Positions 25,905-35,857 of a stretch of 64,000 bases of DNA are shown in pieces. The translations under genes and the position numbers were made by a program. Where the stretch lies: NCBI GenBank assembly GCA_019745415.1, contig JAIETF010000026.1, positions 186,001 to 250,000 on the forward strand. Reading direction: 5' to 3'. Each line of letters starts with the position of its first letter. Position 1 is the first letter of the stretch. The DNA comes from Candidatus Obscuribacterales bacterium (lineage in GTDB: Bacteria; Cyanobacteriota; Vampirovibrionia; Obscuribacterales; Obscuribacteraceae). Under the pieces are notes generated by a model. It saw nothing but the letters and a program-made list of their open reading frames with translations. It was not told the origin of the DNA and searched no databases.

Positions 25905-26978
25905 ATGCCCGAAAGAACTCTCAATTCAATACCCGCGCCTCTCAGACAATACGACCTGCCCTTCTGCACTGAAGAAGAAGGCAAAGCAGCAAAAGACACG
26001 ACAAATCAAGGCAGGAGAAGGCACGGAATAGAAGTGGAGAGTATCTTGCCTTTGCAAGAAAAAGCCAACACATTCTGGCTAAAGATAATAAGCGCTCATG
26101 GCATAGTCGAAGGAAAGTTGCACTTGCCTGATAAGGCAAGTGCAAAGCTCTTTGTCTTTCAACCTGGCTTTCCCGGACGCGGCGCCGCCGACTTTGAAGC
26201 ATTGCATCTAAAGCGATTTCTAGAAGAAGGATATGTTGTCTTCACCCCTCGCCATAACGGCAGCCGACTGACTGGAAAGTTTTCAGACCGTTACATCTCT
26301 TGCCCCGAACGGCAAGAATTAGCGAAACGAAATGGACAAGAGGCCATCGGCGAAAACCGAATTTCTCCCTTAGAGATTTGGTTGGACGAACCTCTGACAA
26401 ACATGGAAGTGCTTAGCCCTTGCTTTGGTGAAACAGTCTTCTATGGACACTCATTCGGCGGCCTCGCCACCATGCATTCGGCTTGCAGATATTTCAAAGA
26501 CAACGGGCCAGGCTCGATAAAGCGACTTGTTATTATGGCGGGAGCAACTGGACGCATCCGTTCTCAAACAGATCACATAGTGAAAATGTGGTCTGAACAT
26601 CTCGATACCGAATACATAAGAGAAAGAGTTGTAATTGGCGACGCTGCTAAAAACCTCGAAACACTGAAAGCGGCGTACCAAGCCATCCACAATAACGCGA
26701 GTAAGATACCAGCCGCAGTGGACATAATCTTTCTTCATCCCTGGGGTGACACCGCCGACAGTATCGACGAACTGATCGGTGTGAACGAGCCTTTGGAAAT
26801 GATATTGAGCCTCGGACGAGGCACCCTCATAATCGACACCACCCAGAAAGCCAACGCCGCCCTCGAACAATTAGCTCATGACATGGTAGACCTCTCCACC
26901 GAAGCCATGCTCAAGATTAGTGATCCTCATTGGCAGCCGCCGTCACAAATTATAAAGCTGACCACCGCAGGATTATAG
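25905..26978 (+). CDS. Alpha/beta hydrolase-fold protein
   Basis: 357 aa, no signal peptide. The first 60 residues are variable. The hydrolase core starts around residue 70 (IVEGKLHLPDKASAKLFVFQPGFPGRG) with the nucleophile elbow FYGHSFGGLATMHSA near residue 180 and a possible acidic residue in HPWGDTADS; the last part is helical. Related to serine hydrolases acting on esters or peptides; substrate unknown. The start ATG has only a weak ribosome-binding site, and about 190 bp before it show no gene. Confidence 0.7.
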   Translation: MPERTLNSIPAPLRQYDLPFCTEEEGKAAKDTTNQGRRRHGIEVESILPLQEKANTFWLKIISAHGIVEGKLHLPDKASAKLFVFQPGFPGRGAADFEALHLKRFLEEGYVVFTPRHNGSRLTGKFSDRYISCPERQELAKRNGQEAIGENRISPLEIWLDEPLTNMEVLSPCFGETVFYGHSFGGLATMHSACRYFKDNGPGSIKRLVIMAGATGRIRSQTDHIVKMWSEHLDTEYIRERVVIGDAAKNLETLKAAYQAIHNNASKIPAAVDIIFLHPWGDTADSIDELIGVNEPLEMILSLGRGTLIIDTTQKANAALEQLAHDMVDLSTEAMLKISDPHWQPPSQIIKLTTAGL

Positions 26979-27120
26979 GGCGATAGACAAGTTTTTGATA
27001 ATAGGCTATCATCTACTTACAAATAAAAGTGCAGCCCTCTCAAGTTCAGTCAGGCACGGTTTAGCTTAGGCGACCGCGACCAGAACCGACTCGATTCGGC
27101 GCGCCTTCAAGGAGGAAATG

Positions 27121-28503
27121 ATGCCGGAAAACAAATCAAGAAAAGTTCCAGTCACTGTTCTAACCGGCTTTCTTGGGTCAGGCAAAACGACCTTACTCAA
27201 TCGCATCCTCACCGAAAACCATGGTAAGCGTATTGCCGTCATTGAAAACGAATTCGGCGAAATAGGCATTGACGACGCACTGGTTGTGCAATCGGATGAA
27301 GAAATATTCGAAATGAACAACGGTTGCATTTGTTGCACCGTCCGTGGTGACCTGATCAGAATACTCGGCAATCTTATGCGTCGCCGTGACCGCTTCGATT
27401 ATATTCTGGTCGAGACCACCGGTCTAGCCGATCCGGCGCCTGTGGCGCAAACCTTCTTTGTCGACGATGAAGTGCACGAACTTCTAGAGTTAGACGGCAT
27501 CGTCACAGTTATAGACAGCAAACATGTTTTGCTCCATCTAGATAGCAGCCCAGAATGCAAAGAACAAATCGCTTTCGCCGATGTCATCCTTTTAAACAAG
27601 ACAGATCTGGTCAGTACTGAAGAGTTGGACCGGCTAGAAGAAAAGATCAGAGCCATGAACGCTATGGCTAAGATTTTCAGGAGCAAAGACGCCGCCGTCG
27701 ACATGGACAACATTCTCAATGTCAAAGGCTTCGACCTCAATAGAGCGCTGGCGGTCAAACCGACGTTCTTGGAACCAGAGTACCCCTTTGAGTGGGTCGG
27801 ACAATACGAACTGGACGATGCCTGCAAACTAGAACTGCAAGACGGGCCGGACCCGAGCATGAACATGCTGCTTATGGAATACCGGGGCAGCAAGCCTTGC
27901 GAGACGACTCTCAAAGGAATGGCGGAACAGGCGATGAGACAGTTCTCTCACGAGAAGACAAAGCTCAAGCCTGGTGAGGCACTGAGCAGAATCGATCATG
28001 TCTACGAATTGAACTTGAACACTCCCGGCACTATGACCTTCAATTTCGCACTCAAAAAGGGCGTCTACGCTGTTTTCACCCAACATAGACCGGAAGAGTT
28101 TCAAATGGCTATAAAGACGAACTCAGGCGAGCAGGCACTTAAGCCCCAAGCAGAACACAGCTTTGAAGCCGGGCATAGTCACGACAACGAAGTCAGCTCT
28201 GTTGGTATCGAATGTGATGGCGATATCAACCATATCAAATTTAATGAATGGCTGGGCTGCTTGCTTAGAGAAAAAGGCGCGGACATTTTCAGAATGAAAG
28301 GCATCGTCAGCGTAGCAGGCGAAGATCAACGTTTTGTCTTCCAGGGCGTGCATATGCTCTTTGATGGTCGCCCCGATCGCCCCTGGCTGGACGAAAAACG
28401 CATCAACCAAGTCATCTTTATCGGACGCAATCTAAACAGAAATGAATTAGTGGAGGGATTCCAGAAATGCCTGGTGAAAGAACCGCATTTGAGCCTCAAA
28501 TAA
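27121..28503 (+). CDS. COG0523 (G3E) GTPase, putative zinc chaperone
   Basis: 461 aa from the ATG at 27121, five bases after AAGGAGG (an ATG three bases earlier is too close). P-loop [15 protein letters not shown], the metal-binding CxCC motif [12 protein letters not shown], Walker B-like [12 protein letters not shown] and guanine specificity NKTD are all present, followed by a C-terminal CobW_C domain with a His-containing stretch (EAGHSHDNE). Such GTPases deliver metal, often zinc, to client proteins. This one differs from the two copies at 41.5 and 62.4 kb ([11 protein letters not shown] rather than [10 protein letters not shown]). The WD40 gene that follows overlaps it by 37 bases. Confidence 0.9.
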   Translation: MPENKSRKVPVTVLTGFLGSGKTTLLNRILTENHGKRIAVIENEFGEIGIDDALVVQSDEEIFEMNNGCICCTVRGDLIRILGNLMRRRDRFDYILVETTGLADPAPVAQTFFVDDEVHELLELDGIVTVIDSKHVLLHLDSSPECKEQIAFADVILLNKTDLVSTEELDRLEEKIRAMNAMAKIFRSKDAAVDMDNILNVKGFDLNRALAVKPTFLEPEYPFEWVGQYELDDACKLELQDGPDPSMNMLLMEYRGSKPCETTLKGMAEQAMRQFSHEKTKLKPGEALSRIDHVYELNLNTPGTMTFNFALKKGVYAVFTQHRPEEFQMAIKTNSGEQALKPQAEHSFEAGHSHDNEVSSVGIECDGDINHIKFNEWLGCLLREKGADIFRMKGIVSVAGEDQRFVFQGVHMLFDGRPDRPWLDEKRINQVIFIGRNLNRNELVEGFQKCLVKEPHLSLK

Positions 28504-29528
28504 CAGAACTGGCGCCGCTCTGGCGCACCAGCCTCGACGACTATGTCAATGAAATCAGCTTCTCGCCAAACGGTGATCTGCTGGCGGCAGCCGACGCCTC
28601 CGGAGGCATAAGTATTGTCTCTTTGGAAGACGGCAAGCTTAGAGGAAAATGGCAGGCGCATCAATTGGGAACCCTCAAAGTACAATGGTCAAGAAGCGGT
28701 AAATACCTGGCATCAGGCGGACAAGACGCCAAAATGATCGTTTACGACAGCAAAGATTTCAGCCGGGTGGCTGAAATGAGCTTGAGACGAGGCTGGATAG
28801 AGAACTTGCTCTGGCACAGGAAAGACGATCTGCTTTTGGCAGCTTGCGGGAAACAAGTGAAACTCTACAGTTTCGATGGTCATCTGATTCAAGATTTCGT
28901 CGAACAAAAGTCGACTATTTCAGACCTTGTCTGGCATCCGCAAATTCCGGACATGTTCGCCACAAGCGGCTACAGCCAAGCCACCATCTGGCACGTCGGG
29001 CAGGACAGCCCAAGACGAACCTTGGCTTGGAAAGGCTCGATACTGAAGATTGATTACAGCCCCAACGGCAAAGTCCTGGCTGCCGGGTGTCAGGACAGCA
29101 GCGCCCATGTCTGGCTTCTGCCAGGAGGCAGCGACCTGCGCATGGACGGTTATGCCACAAAGGTAAAAGAACTGACTTGGGACAGCGATTCGACTTTCCT
29201 GGCTAGCGGCGGTGGACCGCAGGCGGTTATCTGGGATTTCAGCGGCAAGGGTCCAGCGGGCAGTAAACCTGAGATGCTAGCCGGGCACGACGGCTTCATC
29301 TCGGTACTGAAATTTGCACCCAGCGGGCTGCTGCTGGCAAGCGGCGGGCTGGACGGTCTTATATTTATTAGAGACTTGAGCTATCTCAAAAAACGCAAAG
29401 CCCAGCCGGCCCCATGGCTAGTCCATCATCAAGAAGGAGCGGAAGTCTCTTGCCTCAATTGGCGAGGCGCTCTCAGCCTGGCGGCAGGGTACTCAGACGG
29501 AACAATTGCATTCTTCCAGATAAAATAA
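28467..29528 (+). CDS. WD40-repeat protein, partner of the COG0523 GTPase
   Basis: 353 aa with seven WD40 blades and no catalytic domain, e.g. [50 protein letters not shown] and [25 protein letters not shown]. It is probably a cytoplasmic beta-propeller scaffold. The 37-base overlap with the GTPase gene implies translational coupling and suggests a GTPase-propeller complex. It may be the client or adaptor of the metal chaperone; this is inference from the gene order. Confidence 0.9.
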   Translation: MPGERTAFEPQITELAPLWRTSLDDYVNEISFSPNGDLLAAADASGGISIVSLEDGKLRGKWQAHQLGTLKVQWSRSGKYLASGGQDAKMIVYDSKDFSRVAEMSLRRGWIENLLWHRKDDLLLAACGKQVKLYSFDGHLIQDFVEQKSTISDLVWHPQIPDMFATSGYSQATIWHVGQDSPRRTLAWKGSILKIDYSPNGKVLAAGCQDSSAHVWLLPGGSDLRMDGYATKVKELTWDSDSTFLASGGGPQAVIWDFSGKGPAGSKPEMLAGHDGFISVLKFAPSGLLLASGGLDGLIFIRDLSYLKKRKAQPAPWLVHHQEGAEVSCLNWRGALSLAAGYSDGTIAFFQIK

Positions 29529-29641
29529 CCTGACCGAAGCGTGAAACCATGGCAAAATAGACATTGCTTGTCGGACAGGGATATCTGTCTTGACAATTTG
29601 GGCAATTGCCGGATCCGATTCACGTGAGGCGACCTGTAAAG

Positions 29642-30346
29642 ATGGCTCCTGAAAAGAAGAAAGAAGAAAGATTCACCCGTGATTCACTCTTCAAGGAAAA
29701 GCTCTCCGACATCAGAAAAGCAGAACGCAAAAAGACTGAAGAGACTCGCAAGGTCTTGAATGCACAGTCTCAACTTGCTTCCACCAAGACAATCATGCCT
29801 CCCGAAGGCGAAGTTAGTACCGGACGCGATCGTCATCACCTGATGAAAGATCCGAAAACCGGACTTTATTCCGAGCGCTTCATCAGGCGCGTATTGAAGG
29901 AAGAAGTAAAGAGAGCAAAGAGATACAAAAATCCTCTCGGCATAATTGTCGGCAACATAGTCAACCTAGATGAGATCGAGCGTGCCGGCGGACCAATAGC
30001 CCGCGCTGCCATTGAAGTCGAGTCTTCTCGAATTCTGCAAGAGTGCATCCGCGACGTTGATGTACCAGGCGTGCTGGAAGACGGAACTTACATGGTTATC
30101 TGCCCTGAAACCGGCGAAGTGGGCTTGCACATTGTAATTGAGCGCCTTTTAAAGAGATTGAACTACAACCAAAAGATCAATCTAAAGACGACATGGGAAC
30201 CAACCTTCTGTTTCTGCGCAGCAGTATTCGGCACAAGCTTGAACAACGCCGAATTTATGCTAAATGCCGCCCATGAAAGGCTCACTCTTCTTTCATTAGA
30301 AACAAAAGCCGAAATGGAAAATACGGTCAAAGAAGAAAAATGGTAG
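29642..30346 (+). CDS. Degenerate GGDEF-domain protein
   Basis: 234 aa from the ATG at 29642 (MAPEKKKEER). A charged coiled-coil-like N-terminus (residues 1-60) precedes a diguanylate-cyclase fold: DPKTGLYSERFIRRVLKEEVKRAKRYKNPLGIIVGNIVNLDEIERAGG, where active enzymes have a similar DxLTGLxNRR start. At the place of the GGDEF signature it reads LEDGTYMVI, so catalysis is unlikely. It may bind c-di-GMP or be a structural remnant. A TTG twelve codons upstream is the alternative start. Confidence 0.75.
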   Translation: MAPEKKKEERFTRDSLFKEKLSDIRKAERKKTEETRKVLNAQSQLASTKTIMPPEGEVSTGRDRHHLMKDPKTGLYSERFIRRVLKEEVKRAKRYKNPLGIIVGNIVNLDEIERAGGPIARAAIEVESSRILQECIRDVDVPGVLEDGTYMVICPETGEVGLHIVIERLLKRLNYNQKINLKTTWEPTFCFCAAVFGTSLNNAEFMLNAAHERLTLLSLETKAEMENTVKEEKW

Positions 30347-30375
30347 GGTGATCGGCGGCGCAGAAGTCACTATCA

Positions 30376-30446
30376 AAAACAGATCAAAAGACAGATCCGA
30401 AGACAGATCCAAAGACAGATCCGAAGACAAATCCAAAGACAAAACC
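30376..30446. repeat. 12-bp tandem repeat before dps
   Basis: About six units of ACAGATCCRAAG with small changes, ending 30 bases before the dps start. It contains no gene. Confidence 0.7.
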
Positions 30447-30475
30447 CCAGAGTAAAACCAAAACCTGAAAACAAA

Positions 30476-30964
30476 ATGGAGAATCGACCAGTGATGCAGA
30501 TCGAGATTGGCTTGAGCGAAGCCCAGAGGGAAGAAATCGCCAACGGACTGAGCAAACTTTTGGCCGACACTTACACGCTCTATCTAAAAACACATAACTT
30601 TCACTGGAATGTAACCGGTCCGATGTTCCAAACTTTGCACTTGCTCTTTGAACAACAGTACAACGAGCTGGCTTTAGCCGTAGACGTTATAGCCGAACGC
30701 ATCAGAGCGCTTGGACATAAAGCGCCAGGTAGCTACGCAGTTTATTCAAAGTTGACTTCCATTCAAGAAGAAACCGGTCACCCCAACGCCGAAGAAATGA
30801 TTCGGCAGCTTGTAAAAGGGCAAGAGACCGTCGCTCGCACGGCTAGAGAGCTGCTCCCGGCTTGCAACAAATGCGACGACGCCCCCACTGCTGATCTTTT
30901 GACGCAGAGAATGGAAATCCATGAAAAGAATGCCTGGATGTTACGCTCCTTGCTAGAAAAATAG
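30476..30964 (+). CDS. dps: Dps-family ferritin-like protein
   Basis: 162 aa (an internal ATG at 30494, [11 protein letters not shown], may be the real start, as no good ribosome-binding site precedes either). The Dps signature is clear: [54 protein letters not shown], with His and acidic residues of the intersubunit ferroxidase site. Dps forms 12-subunit shells that store iron and protect DNA from peroxide. The tandem repeat just upstream replaces a normal leader and may alter expression. A hairpin GGGGG-AACT-CCCCC lies about 55 bases after the stop. Confidence 0.9.
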   Translation: MENRPVMQIEIGLSEAQREEIANGLSKLLADTYTLYLKTHNFHWNVTGPMFQTLHLLFEQQYNELALAVDVIAERIRALGHKAPGSYAVYSKLTSIQEETGHPNAEEMIRQLVKGQETVARTARELLPACNKCDDAPTADLLTQRMEIHEKNAWMLRSLLEK

Positions 30965-31551
30965 AGAGCTGGAGAGAGAGAGAGAGGAAATCTCTTTCTT
31001 TACCATCTGCCAGGCGCGATGGGGGAACTCCCCCCTCACGGCAAAATCAGGCTCTTGCGCAAATCAGCCCACAAACTGATAATGAATTAACAAATCGACA
31101 AAGCCAAGGGCGCCACTATACTCGGTGGCGCACTGAGTGTGCCTAACTGCGCACCAAAGCACAATCAGATGTTGTGCCGCAACGCACAAGACCCAGGGCG
31201 CATCGCACGAAGCCGCTTCGTGCCTCCATCTCATTAAGTCGCCGGCACTTGTTCTACAAGCGCTGTGCTTGTCGCATACTCTGCGCCTTGCGAAAGCGCT
31301 GTGCTTGTCGCATGTTCTGCTCCTTGCGAAAGCGCTGTGCTTGTCGCATTTCCCAATGCTTACCGCAAGCGCTGCTTTACAGCTCAAAGAATTTTTCTTC
31401 AAGCCAACTTCTTCTTAGAGCCAAACACTCTCACTATCGGCTTTTCTTTCTTCGGTCCTTTTCATTCTTCGATCCTTTTCTTTCTTCGACCCTTTTCTTT
31501 CTCTAACACTTATCTTTCAATCTCTTATCTTTCAATTCAAGGAATATTCTT
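30965..31551. other. 587-bp intergenic region of hairpins and tandem repeats
   Basis: No credible gene. It holds a GA-rich run (30972-30986), a stem GGGGG/CCCCC (about 31020-31034), a hairpin GGCGCCAC/GTGGCGC (31107-31130), a perfect hairpin GCACGAAG-CCG-CTTCGTGC (31205-31223), a 36-bp tandem repeat (31257-31370), a 17-bp repeat TTCTTCGACCCTTTTCT type (31450-31503), and a 14-bp type TTATCTTTCAA repeat (31508-31535) up to the next start. Confidence 0.7.
31257..31370. repeat. 36-bp tandem repeat, about three units
   Basis: Units begin with AAGCGCTGTGCTTGTCGCAT at about 31258, 31294 and 31330, and the 16 bases after that are partly conserved (CTGCGCCTTGCG / CTGCTCCTTGCG). All frames through it are open because the unit is a multiple of three, but the resulting peptides look artificial. 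Confidence 0.8.
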
Positions 31552-34464
31552 ATGCAAACCCAAGAGAAAGATCTCTACGACCCAAACTCTGCGCCGCCGG
31601 AACTGAATACCGAAGGCTCCAGCCCGCTTCTGAGCGGCTATGATTCAGGGCCACAGCGATTCATCACCGAACCATCATATTACCTAGCTCTGGCAGCTGC
31701 GATCATCGGCGCCTATGGCTGCTTCTCAAGCGATCTCAAACTTTTCTTTTTGAGTGCGGCAACTCTTGCAGTTCTCGTCACAGTGCTATACATCTTGGCT
31801 GAACGCTTCATTTTCAGAGGCGTCAAAGAGCTAAAAGAATTTCGAGCACCGTTCGAAGGAGTCTTTGTTCTAACTCTCGGTTCTCTATTGCCGGGACTGA
31901 TTCTAGGCGCCTGCTCACTTAGCTGCCTGACAGATAAACAGGGCGGCAATATCTTCGTAGAAGCTTGCAAGATAGCCTTTCTGCTGTCGGTCCCCTTCTT
32001 CAACTTTCTTGTCTGGAAATCTGTGCGCAAAGGTTATCTGAGCAGACCCAGACTAACCGCTCTTATGAACGGCTTTGCGCTTGGCTCGACGGCAGTCTGG
32101 TCGATTATTCTTTTAAGCCTTCAATTCAACCCAGAAAATGTCTCGTACTGCAAATTCGGCTGGATGCTTCTCATCACTCTTTCGCCAATAATGCTCATTG
32201 CTTCAGTATTTCTAGGAGTAGATCTTTGGTTCAAATCGGCTAGCAATATCAGACGCATAACAGTCTCTTTCAGCCTTACCGGAGCAATGATTGCAGCGAT
32301 TCTATTATCTGCTCCCTACCTCAGAAGCCAGTACCTGCAGGGACTAATCGAAACAACCAAAAGCTGCAATAGCGAAGAGCGAGAGGCGAAACTGAGTCAA
32401 CTGAGAAAAATATCAAGGGACGAAGACTTACTCCCAGCAGCAAATCCAATCGGAGGACTCGATCTATCCAAATTGCTCATCAAGGAACGAGGCATCGACA
32501 TCAACAATCCACACGACGCAGACTTCTACTTCACTCTAACGGGTAGGCAGTCGAAAACCGCTCCTATAGACGAGAGCGCCGAGAGCAAAGTCTTTCAGCA
32601 GACCGATGGTCTACTCATAACTGACTCTCAATTTCATGCGTCTGTTGACACAGCCAGCTTGACGAGTACAGTCGACTTGGATTTGCGACTGCTAAATCAG
32701 ACAGACTCTGACGCCGAACTACTTGCACATCTAAACCTACCGAAGGGCGCCGTGATCAGTAGGGCAACAGCCTGGGTGGAAGGAGCGTCAAGAGAGTGCG
32801 TACTCGGTCCTGCAGAGCAAGCCCAAGCAAATTTTGTGCCTCCAAGTCGCGACCACCAAGATCCACTCATCATCACAGAATCCAAGCCGAACAGCGCCGA
32901 CCTTAGTTTCTATCCAGTAGCTCGCAATGGTGGAAATTCCAGATTGCTTATCAGCTTCAAGATCCCACTAAAAGCAGTCAGCAGAAATAGCTGCGAGTTG
33001 CTCTTGCCTGATATCGACGACAGCAACTTCAAAGCACCGAAAAGACACAAGATGACAATCTCATCAACAAATAGATTGTTAGCCAAACATGGTGGGCTTA
33101 ATCATGCCAAAACGGTCGTAAAAGAGAACAGATATCTAATCTCAGGCATCTTCAAATCAGATTCCGCCGCCACGTCAAGCTCAAGCGAGACTCCTTCAGA
33201 TGCATCTACTTCGGACGAAAAATCGTTAGGCACTGAAAATGCGAAAACCTTGGAATCTCAGGTGAGAAGCATTCGATTCGAGAGGAAGGAGAACCAATCA
33301 TCGATCTCTATCAGAGATCCATTTTCAAAGAGTCCACTATACATAACCCAACAAGAGCTAGTGTCAAAAAGGTCACCCGCTAGCGAGGTAGCACTGGTCA
33401 TAGATACTTCAGCTTCAATGCGAAGCTATACCGAGCCATTAAAGGAGTTACTGAACGGTCTTTCCAAATCACAGCCCACAGCAGTTTACTTCACAGCATT
33501 TGATGAGAGCGAGAAGAAGCAAAGAGTCTTTAGAGAGAAGCCAGAAACTGCAGTCAAGATCCTGCAATCTCTCTATAAAGACGGTGGCGAAGATAATGCC
33601 GCCGCAGTCAAGCTAGCTCTCGAGAATACATCAGAGACGTCAGACAACACAGTAATATGGGTTCATGGTCCGCAGCCCCAGTTCAATCGGTCTCTGGCGA
33701 ATGAAATGCTGGAACTAGCTCATCCAATCAAGCTTCTCGACTATCAGATTTCAGGTTCGAAGTCGAATCTGCCGGAGAAGCTTCAAGCACTCGACTATTC
33801 GCACAAATTATCCATTCAAAGAATAATATTCCAGACAGCTAGCAACATGCTGAAAAACGTTGAACCCCTGTTGGCGAGCGGAACAGAAACAACTATTGAA
33901 CGGAAAATTTCATCAGAAAATAATGCAACATCAAAGATAAAGCCAAATGAAAGACTCGCTGCGCAAATTTCCCAAATCTGGGCAAAGGAAGAATGCGAAA
34001 AGCTAGAGAAGCAAGGCGAAGCGAAAAAATCACAACAACTAGCACTAGCACACGGAATAATTTCAGCTAACACCGGCGCAGTTGTTCTTGAAAATCCCAG
34101 ACAATACAAACAGCGCGGAATAGCTCCAAGAATAATGAAACTCTCAAACACCATAACAAAACCAGAAGCTGAATATACGGGATTAATCGGGCAAGGAGTC
34201 GACCCTCGCTACGGACAATCAAATATAGTGGGAATGCTAGCAGACTACGGCTATGACACAGCTAGAGATATCGTGAGATGCCTTTCAGTAATTGCGTTAA
34301 TCATAGGTATTGGCTTAGCTTTCGGTATTCTCAAATCAGCCGGCTCAATTAAGCCCAGACTAGCATTGAAGGCTTTGACAATTGCTCTGTTATTGCCTGG
34401 TGCAGTTCATCTGCTGGGAACATGGGCTATCAACAACTATGGTGGGCTTGGAGGTGGCCTCTAA
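31552..34464 (+). CDS. Multi-pass membrane protein with VIT-like and vWA domains
   Basis: 970 aa. The N-terminal 260 residues hold six to eight transmembrane helices. A VIT-like beta domain (residues about 360-500) includes LDLRLLNQTDSDAELLAHLNLPKGAVI and RLLISFKIPL. A von Willebrand A domain follows, with MIDAS motif VALVIDTSASMRS near residue 620 and YFTAFDESE. Two more helices lie at the C-terminus. VIT/vWA membrane proteins of this type resemble those linked to exosortase (XrtN) systems; no sortase is visible here. AAGGA precedes the ATG. A palindromic terminator ends the gene. Confidence 0.8.
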   Translation: MQTQEKDLYDPNSAPPELNTEGSSPLLSGYDSGPQRFITEPSYYLALAAAIIGAYGCFSSDLKLFFLSAATLAVLVTVLYILAERFIFRGVKELKEFRAPFEGVFVLTLGSLLPGLILGACSLSCLTDKQGGNIFVEACKIAFLLSVPFFNFLVWKSVRKGYLSRPRLTALMNGFALGSTAVWSIILLSLQFNPENVSYCKFGWMLLITLSPIMLIASVFLGVDLWFKSASNIRRITVSFSLTGAMIAAILLSAPYLRSQYLQGLIETTKSCNSEEREAKLSQLRKISRDEDLLPAANPIGGLDLSKLLIKERGIDINNPHDADFYFTLTGRQSKTAPIDESAESKVFQQTDGLLITDSQFHASVDTASLTSTVDLDLRLLNQTDSDAELLAHLNLPKGAVISRATAWVEGASRECVLGPAEQAQANFVPPSRDHQDPLIITESKPNSADLSFYPVARNGGNSRLLISFKIPLKAVSRNSCELLLPDIDDSNFKAPKRHKMTISSTNRLLAKHGGLNHAKTVVKENRYLISGIFKSDSAATSSSSETPSDASTSDEKSLGTENAKTLESQVRSIRFERKENQSSISIRDPFSKSPLYITQQELVSKRSPASEVALVIDTSASMRSYTEPLKELLNGLSKSQPTAVYFTAFDESEKKQRVFREKPETAVKILQSLYKDGGEDNAAAVKLALENTSETSDNTVIWVHGPQPQFNRSLANEMLELAHPIKLLDYQISGSKSNLPEKLQALDYSHKLSIQRIIFQTASNMLKNVEPLLASGTETTIERKISSENNATSKIKPNERLAAQISQIWAKEECEKLEKQGEAKKSQQLALAHGIISANTGAVVLENPRQYKQRGIAPRIMKLSNTITKPEAEYTGLIGQGVDPRYGQSNIVGMLADYGYDTARDIVRCLSVIALIIGIGLAFGILKSAGSIKPRLALKALTIALLLPGAVHLLGTWAINNYGGLGGGL

Positions 34465-34490
34465 ATTGAAATTCTGAGTATGAGCAGCTA

Positions 34491-34522
34491 AAAAAAAGGA
34501 GCCGATATCGGTTCCTTTTTTT
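34491..34522 (+). terminator. Iterated palindrome, copy 4, acting as terminator
   Basis: 32-bp inverted repeat, arms AAAAAAAGGAGCCGAT and ATCGGTTCCTTTTTTT (one G:T mismatch), placed 27 bases after the vWA gene. The T-run on its right arm makes it a classic rho-independent terminator in both directions. The core is GCCGATATCGGT, as in copy 2. Confidence 0.85.
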
Positions 34523-34617
34523 AGTCACACAAAATTCATAAAATTTCGACAATAGATTTGAACTTTTTCGCCTCAATTTACGTCTTTAAGAGTAGAAGGT
34601 TCGCCGAGGCACAGTTG

Positions 34618-35832
34618 ATGAAAAGAGATTCCAAGGAAGAAACGAAAGCCAGAATTCATGCCATTGTTGACTTAGAAGCATATAGAAGCAGAAGACAAGA
34701 ACTTCTCAGTAACTTCAACAAGGCATTCCCAGACGATAGCGCTTGCTGGACAGCTGTAATATCTGAGCTGAAAGAAGCTGGTTTCCTGGACTGCAGACGA
34801 TGCTATTGCTCTAACATAGAAATCTCAAAGACTTTCAGAACTTTTGTCTGTCTGGAGTGTAAGAAGAAACATCAGCTGACAGCGGGAACTTACTTTCACG
34901 GAGTTCGCCGTATTCGAGCTTGGCTATTCGCAATCTGGACAATAGACCAAAGTTTCTACGTTAGCTCAAACTGGCTATCTAAGGCGCTATGCTTGTCACA
35001 ATCAGCATCACTCCACATTCTCAAGACAGCATTAGTCGTGGTCGAACGCTCTCAGTCTGAACTTTTGAAAGACACAATTCCAACCATCAAACTCCGCAAC
35101 TTCTTCGACAAAAGATCACTATTGACAGCAGCAAATACTAAGCCAAAGGAAGAACTTACTGCCGAAGAACCAAAGTCCTCTGAACACGAACAAAAAGAAA
35201 GCAAAAGAGACTCAGAAAGCAGGACTGAAAAGAAGACCAAAACTCCGGAAACTAAAACCAAGACTAAGCGAGAAAAAAATACATACAACAAGAAGAAAGG
35301 CAACAATTGGGACCAAACTGCACCATCTTCGGGAAACGCCCTTCAGAAAAGAATTCAAAATATACTGCGCAGCGCCGACAAGACAGTTGACGAGCTCATT
35401 GAAGAGCTTGAGCAGAGCAGTAGAGATGTACTTTCGTCCCTCACAGAACTTGAATTTGAGGGAATTGTTATCTGCAAAGCTGGAGGCAAAATAGCGTTAG
35501 CTCAGGCAAAAGTAGAGCAAGAATCACTGGCACTAGAAATAGTCCCTGCAACGGAAATAAGAATGGCGAAGAAAAAGGATGCAGTTTTCACTGACTCATC
35601 CGATACGGCACTTGTGTTTAGAATAATCGCTAAACGTCGACTCGTCGGACTTAGCAGGAAATACATGTCGCTCTATTTATCAGCTTCAGCAGAAATTGTG
35701 ACAGCGACCTCGTCGGCAAGAATGCTTTCAAGTTGCATTGCCAACGGCTATATAGGGTCAAGATATCTCAAGAGATATTGCTCCGGACAGACCTTGTCCT
35801 TTGCAAAAACAAACACGGTATACTGCAAATAA
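34618..35832 (+). CDS. Chimeric protein: IS1595-type transposase ends around a DprA-like winged helix
   Basis: 404 aa from the ATG at 34618, with GAGG upstream; a TTG 20 codons earlier is possible. The N-terminus matches the IS1595/ISXO2 transposase start: an HTH-like part and a zinc ribbon CRRCYC...CLECKKKHQLTAGTYFHGVRRIRAWLFAIW. The C-terminus (GLSRKYMSLYLSASAEI) resembles the conserved GVSRKYLxxYLxEF tail of those transposases. The DDE nuclease core between them is missing. In its place are a Lys/Glu-rich linker (residues about 175-255) and a domain like the DprA winged helix (LRSADKTVDELIEELEQSSRDVLSSLTELEFEGIV). It is likely a DNA-binding protein made from a domesticated transposon. The junctions are my inference. 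Confidence 0.65.
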   Translation: MKRDSKEETKARIHAIVDLEAYRSRRQELLSNFNKAFPDDSACWTAVISELKEAGFLDCRRCYCSNIEISKTFRTFVCLECKKKHQLTAGTYFHGVRRIRAWLFAIWTIDQSFYVSSNWLSKALCLSQSASLHILKTALVVVERSQSELLKDTIPTIKLRNFFDKRSLLTAANTKPKEELTAEEPKSSEHEQKESKRDSESRTEKKTKTPETKTKTKREKNTYNKKKGNNWDQTAPSSGNALQKRIQNILRSADKTVDELIEELEQSSRDVLSSLTELEFEGIVICKAGGKIALAQAKVEQESLALEIVPATEIRMAKKKDAVFTDSSDTALVFRIIAKRRLVGLSRKYMSLYLSASAEIVTATSSARMLSSCIANGYIGSRYLKRYCSGQTLSFAKTNTVYCK

Positions 35833-35857
35833 ACTTGAAGGTTCATAGCCAATCCAA

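Noticed and set aside
31137..31606. Overlapping plus-strand frames rich in Cys, Ala and Phe
   Set aside because: They are translations of the 36-bp and 17-bp tandem repeats; no start signals.
34558..34617. TTG start of the chimeric transposase-like gene
   Set aside because: The ATG at 34618 has GAGG at a good distance, and family-like sequence begins after it.
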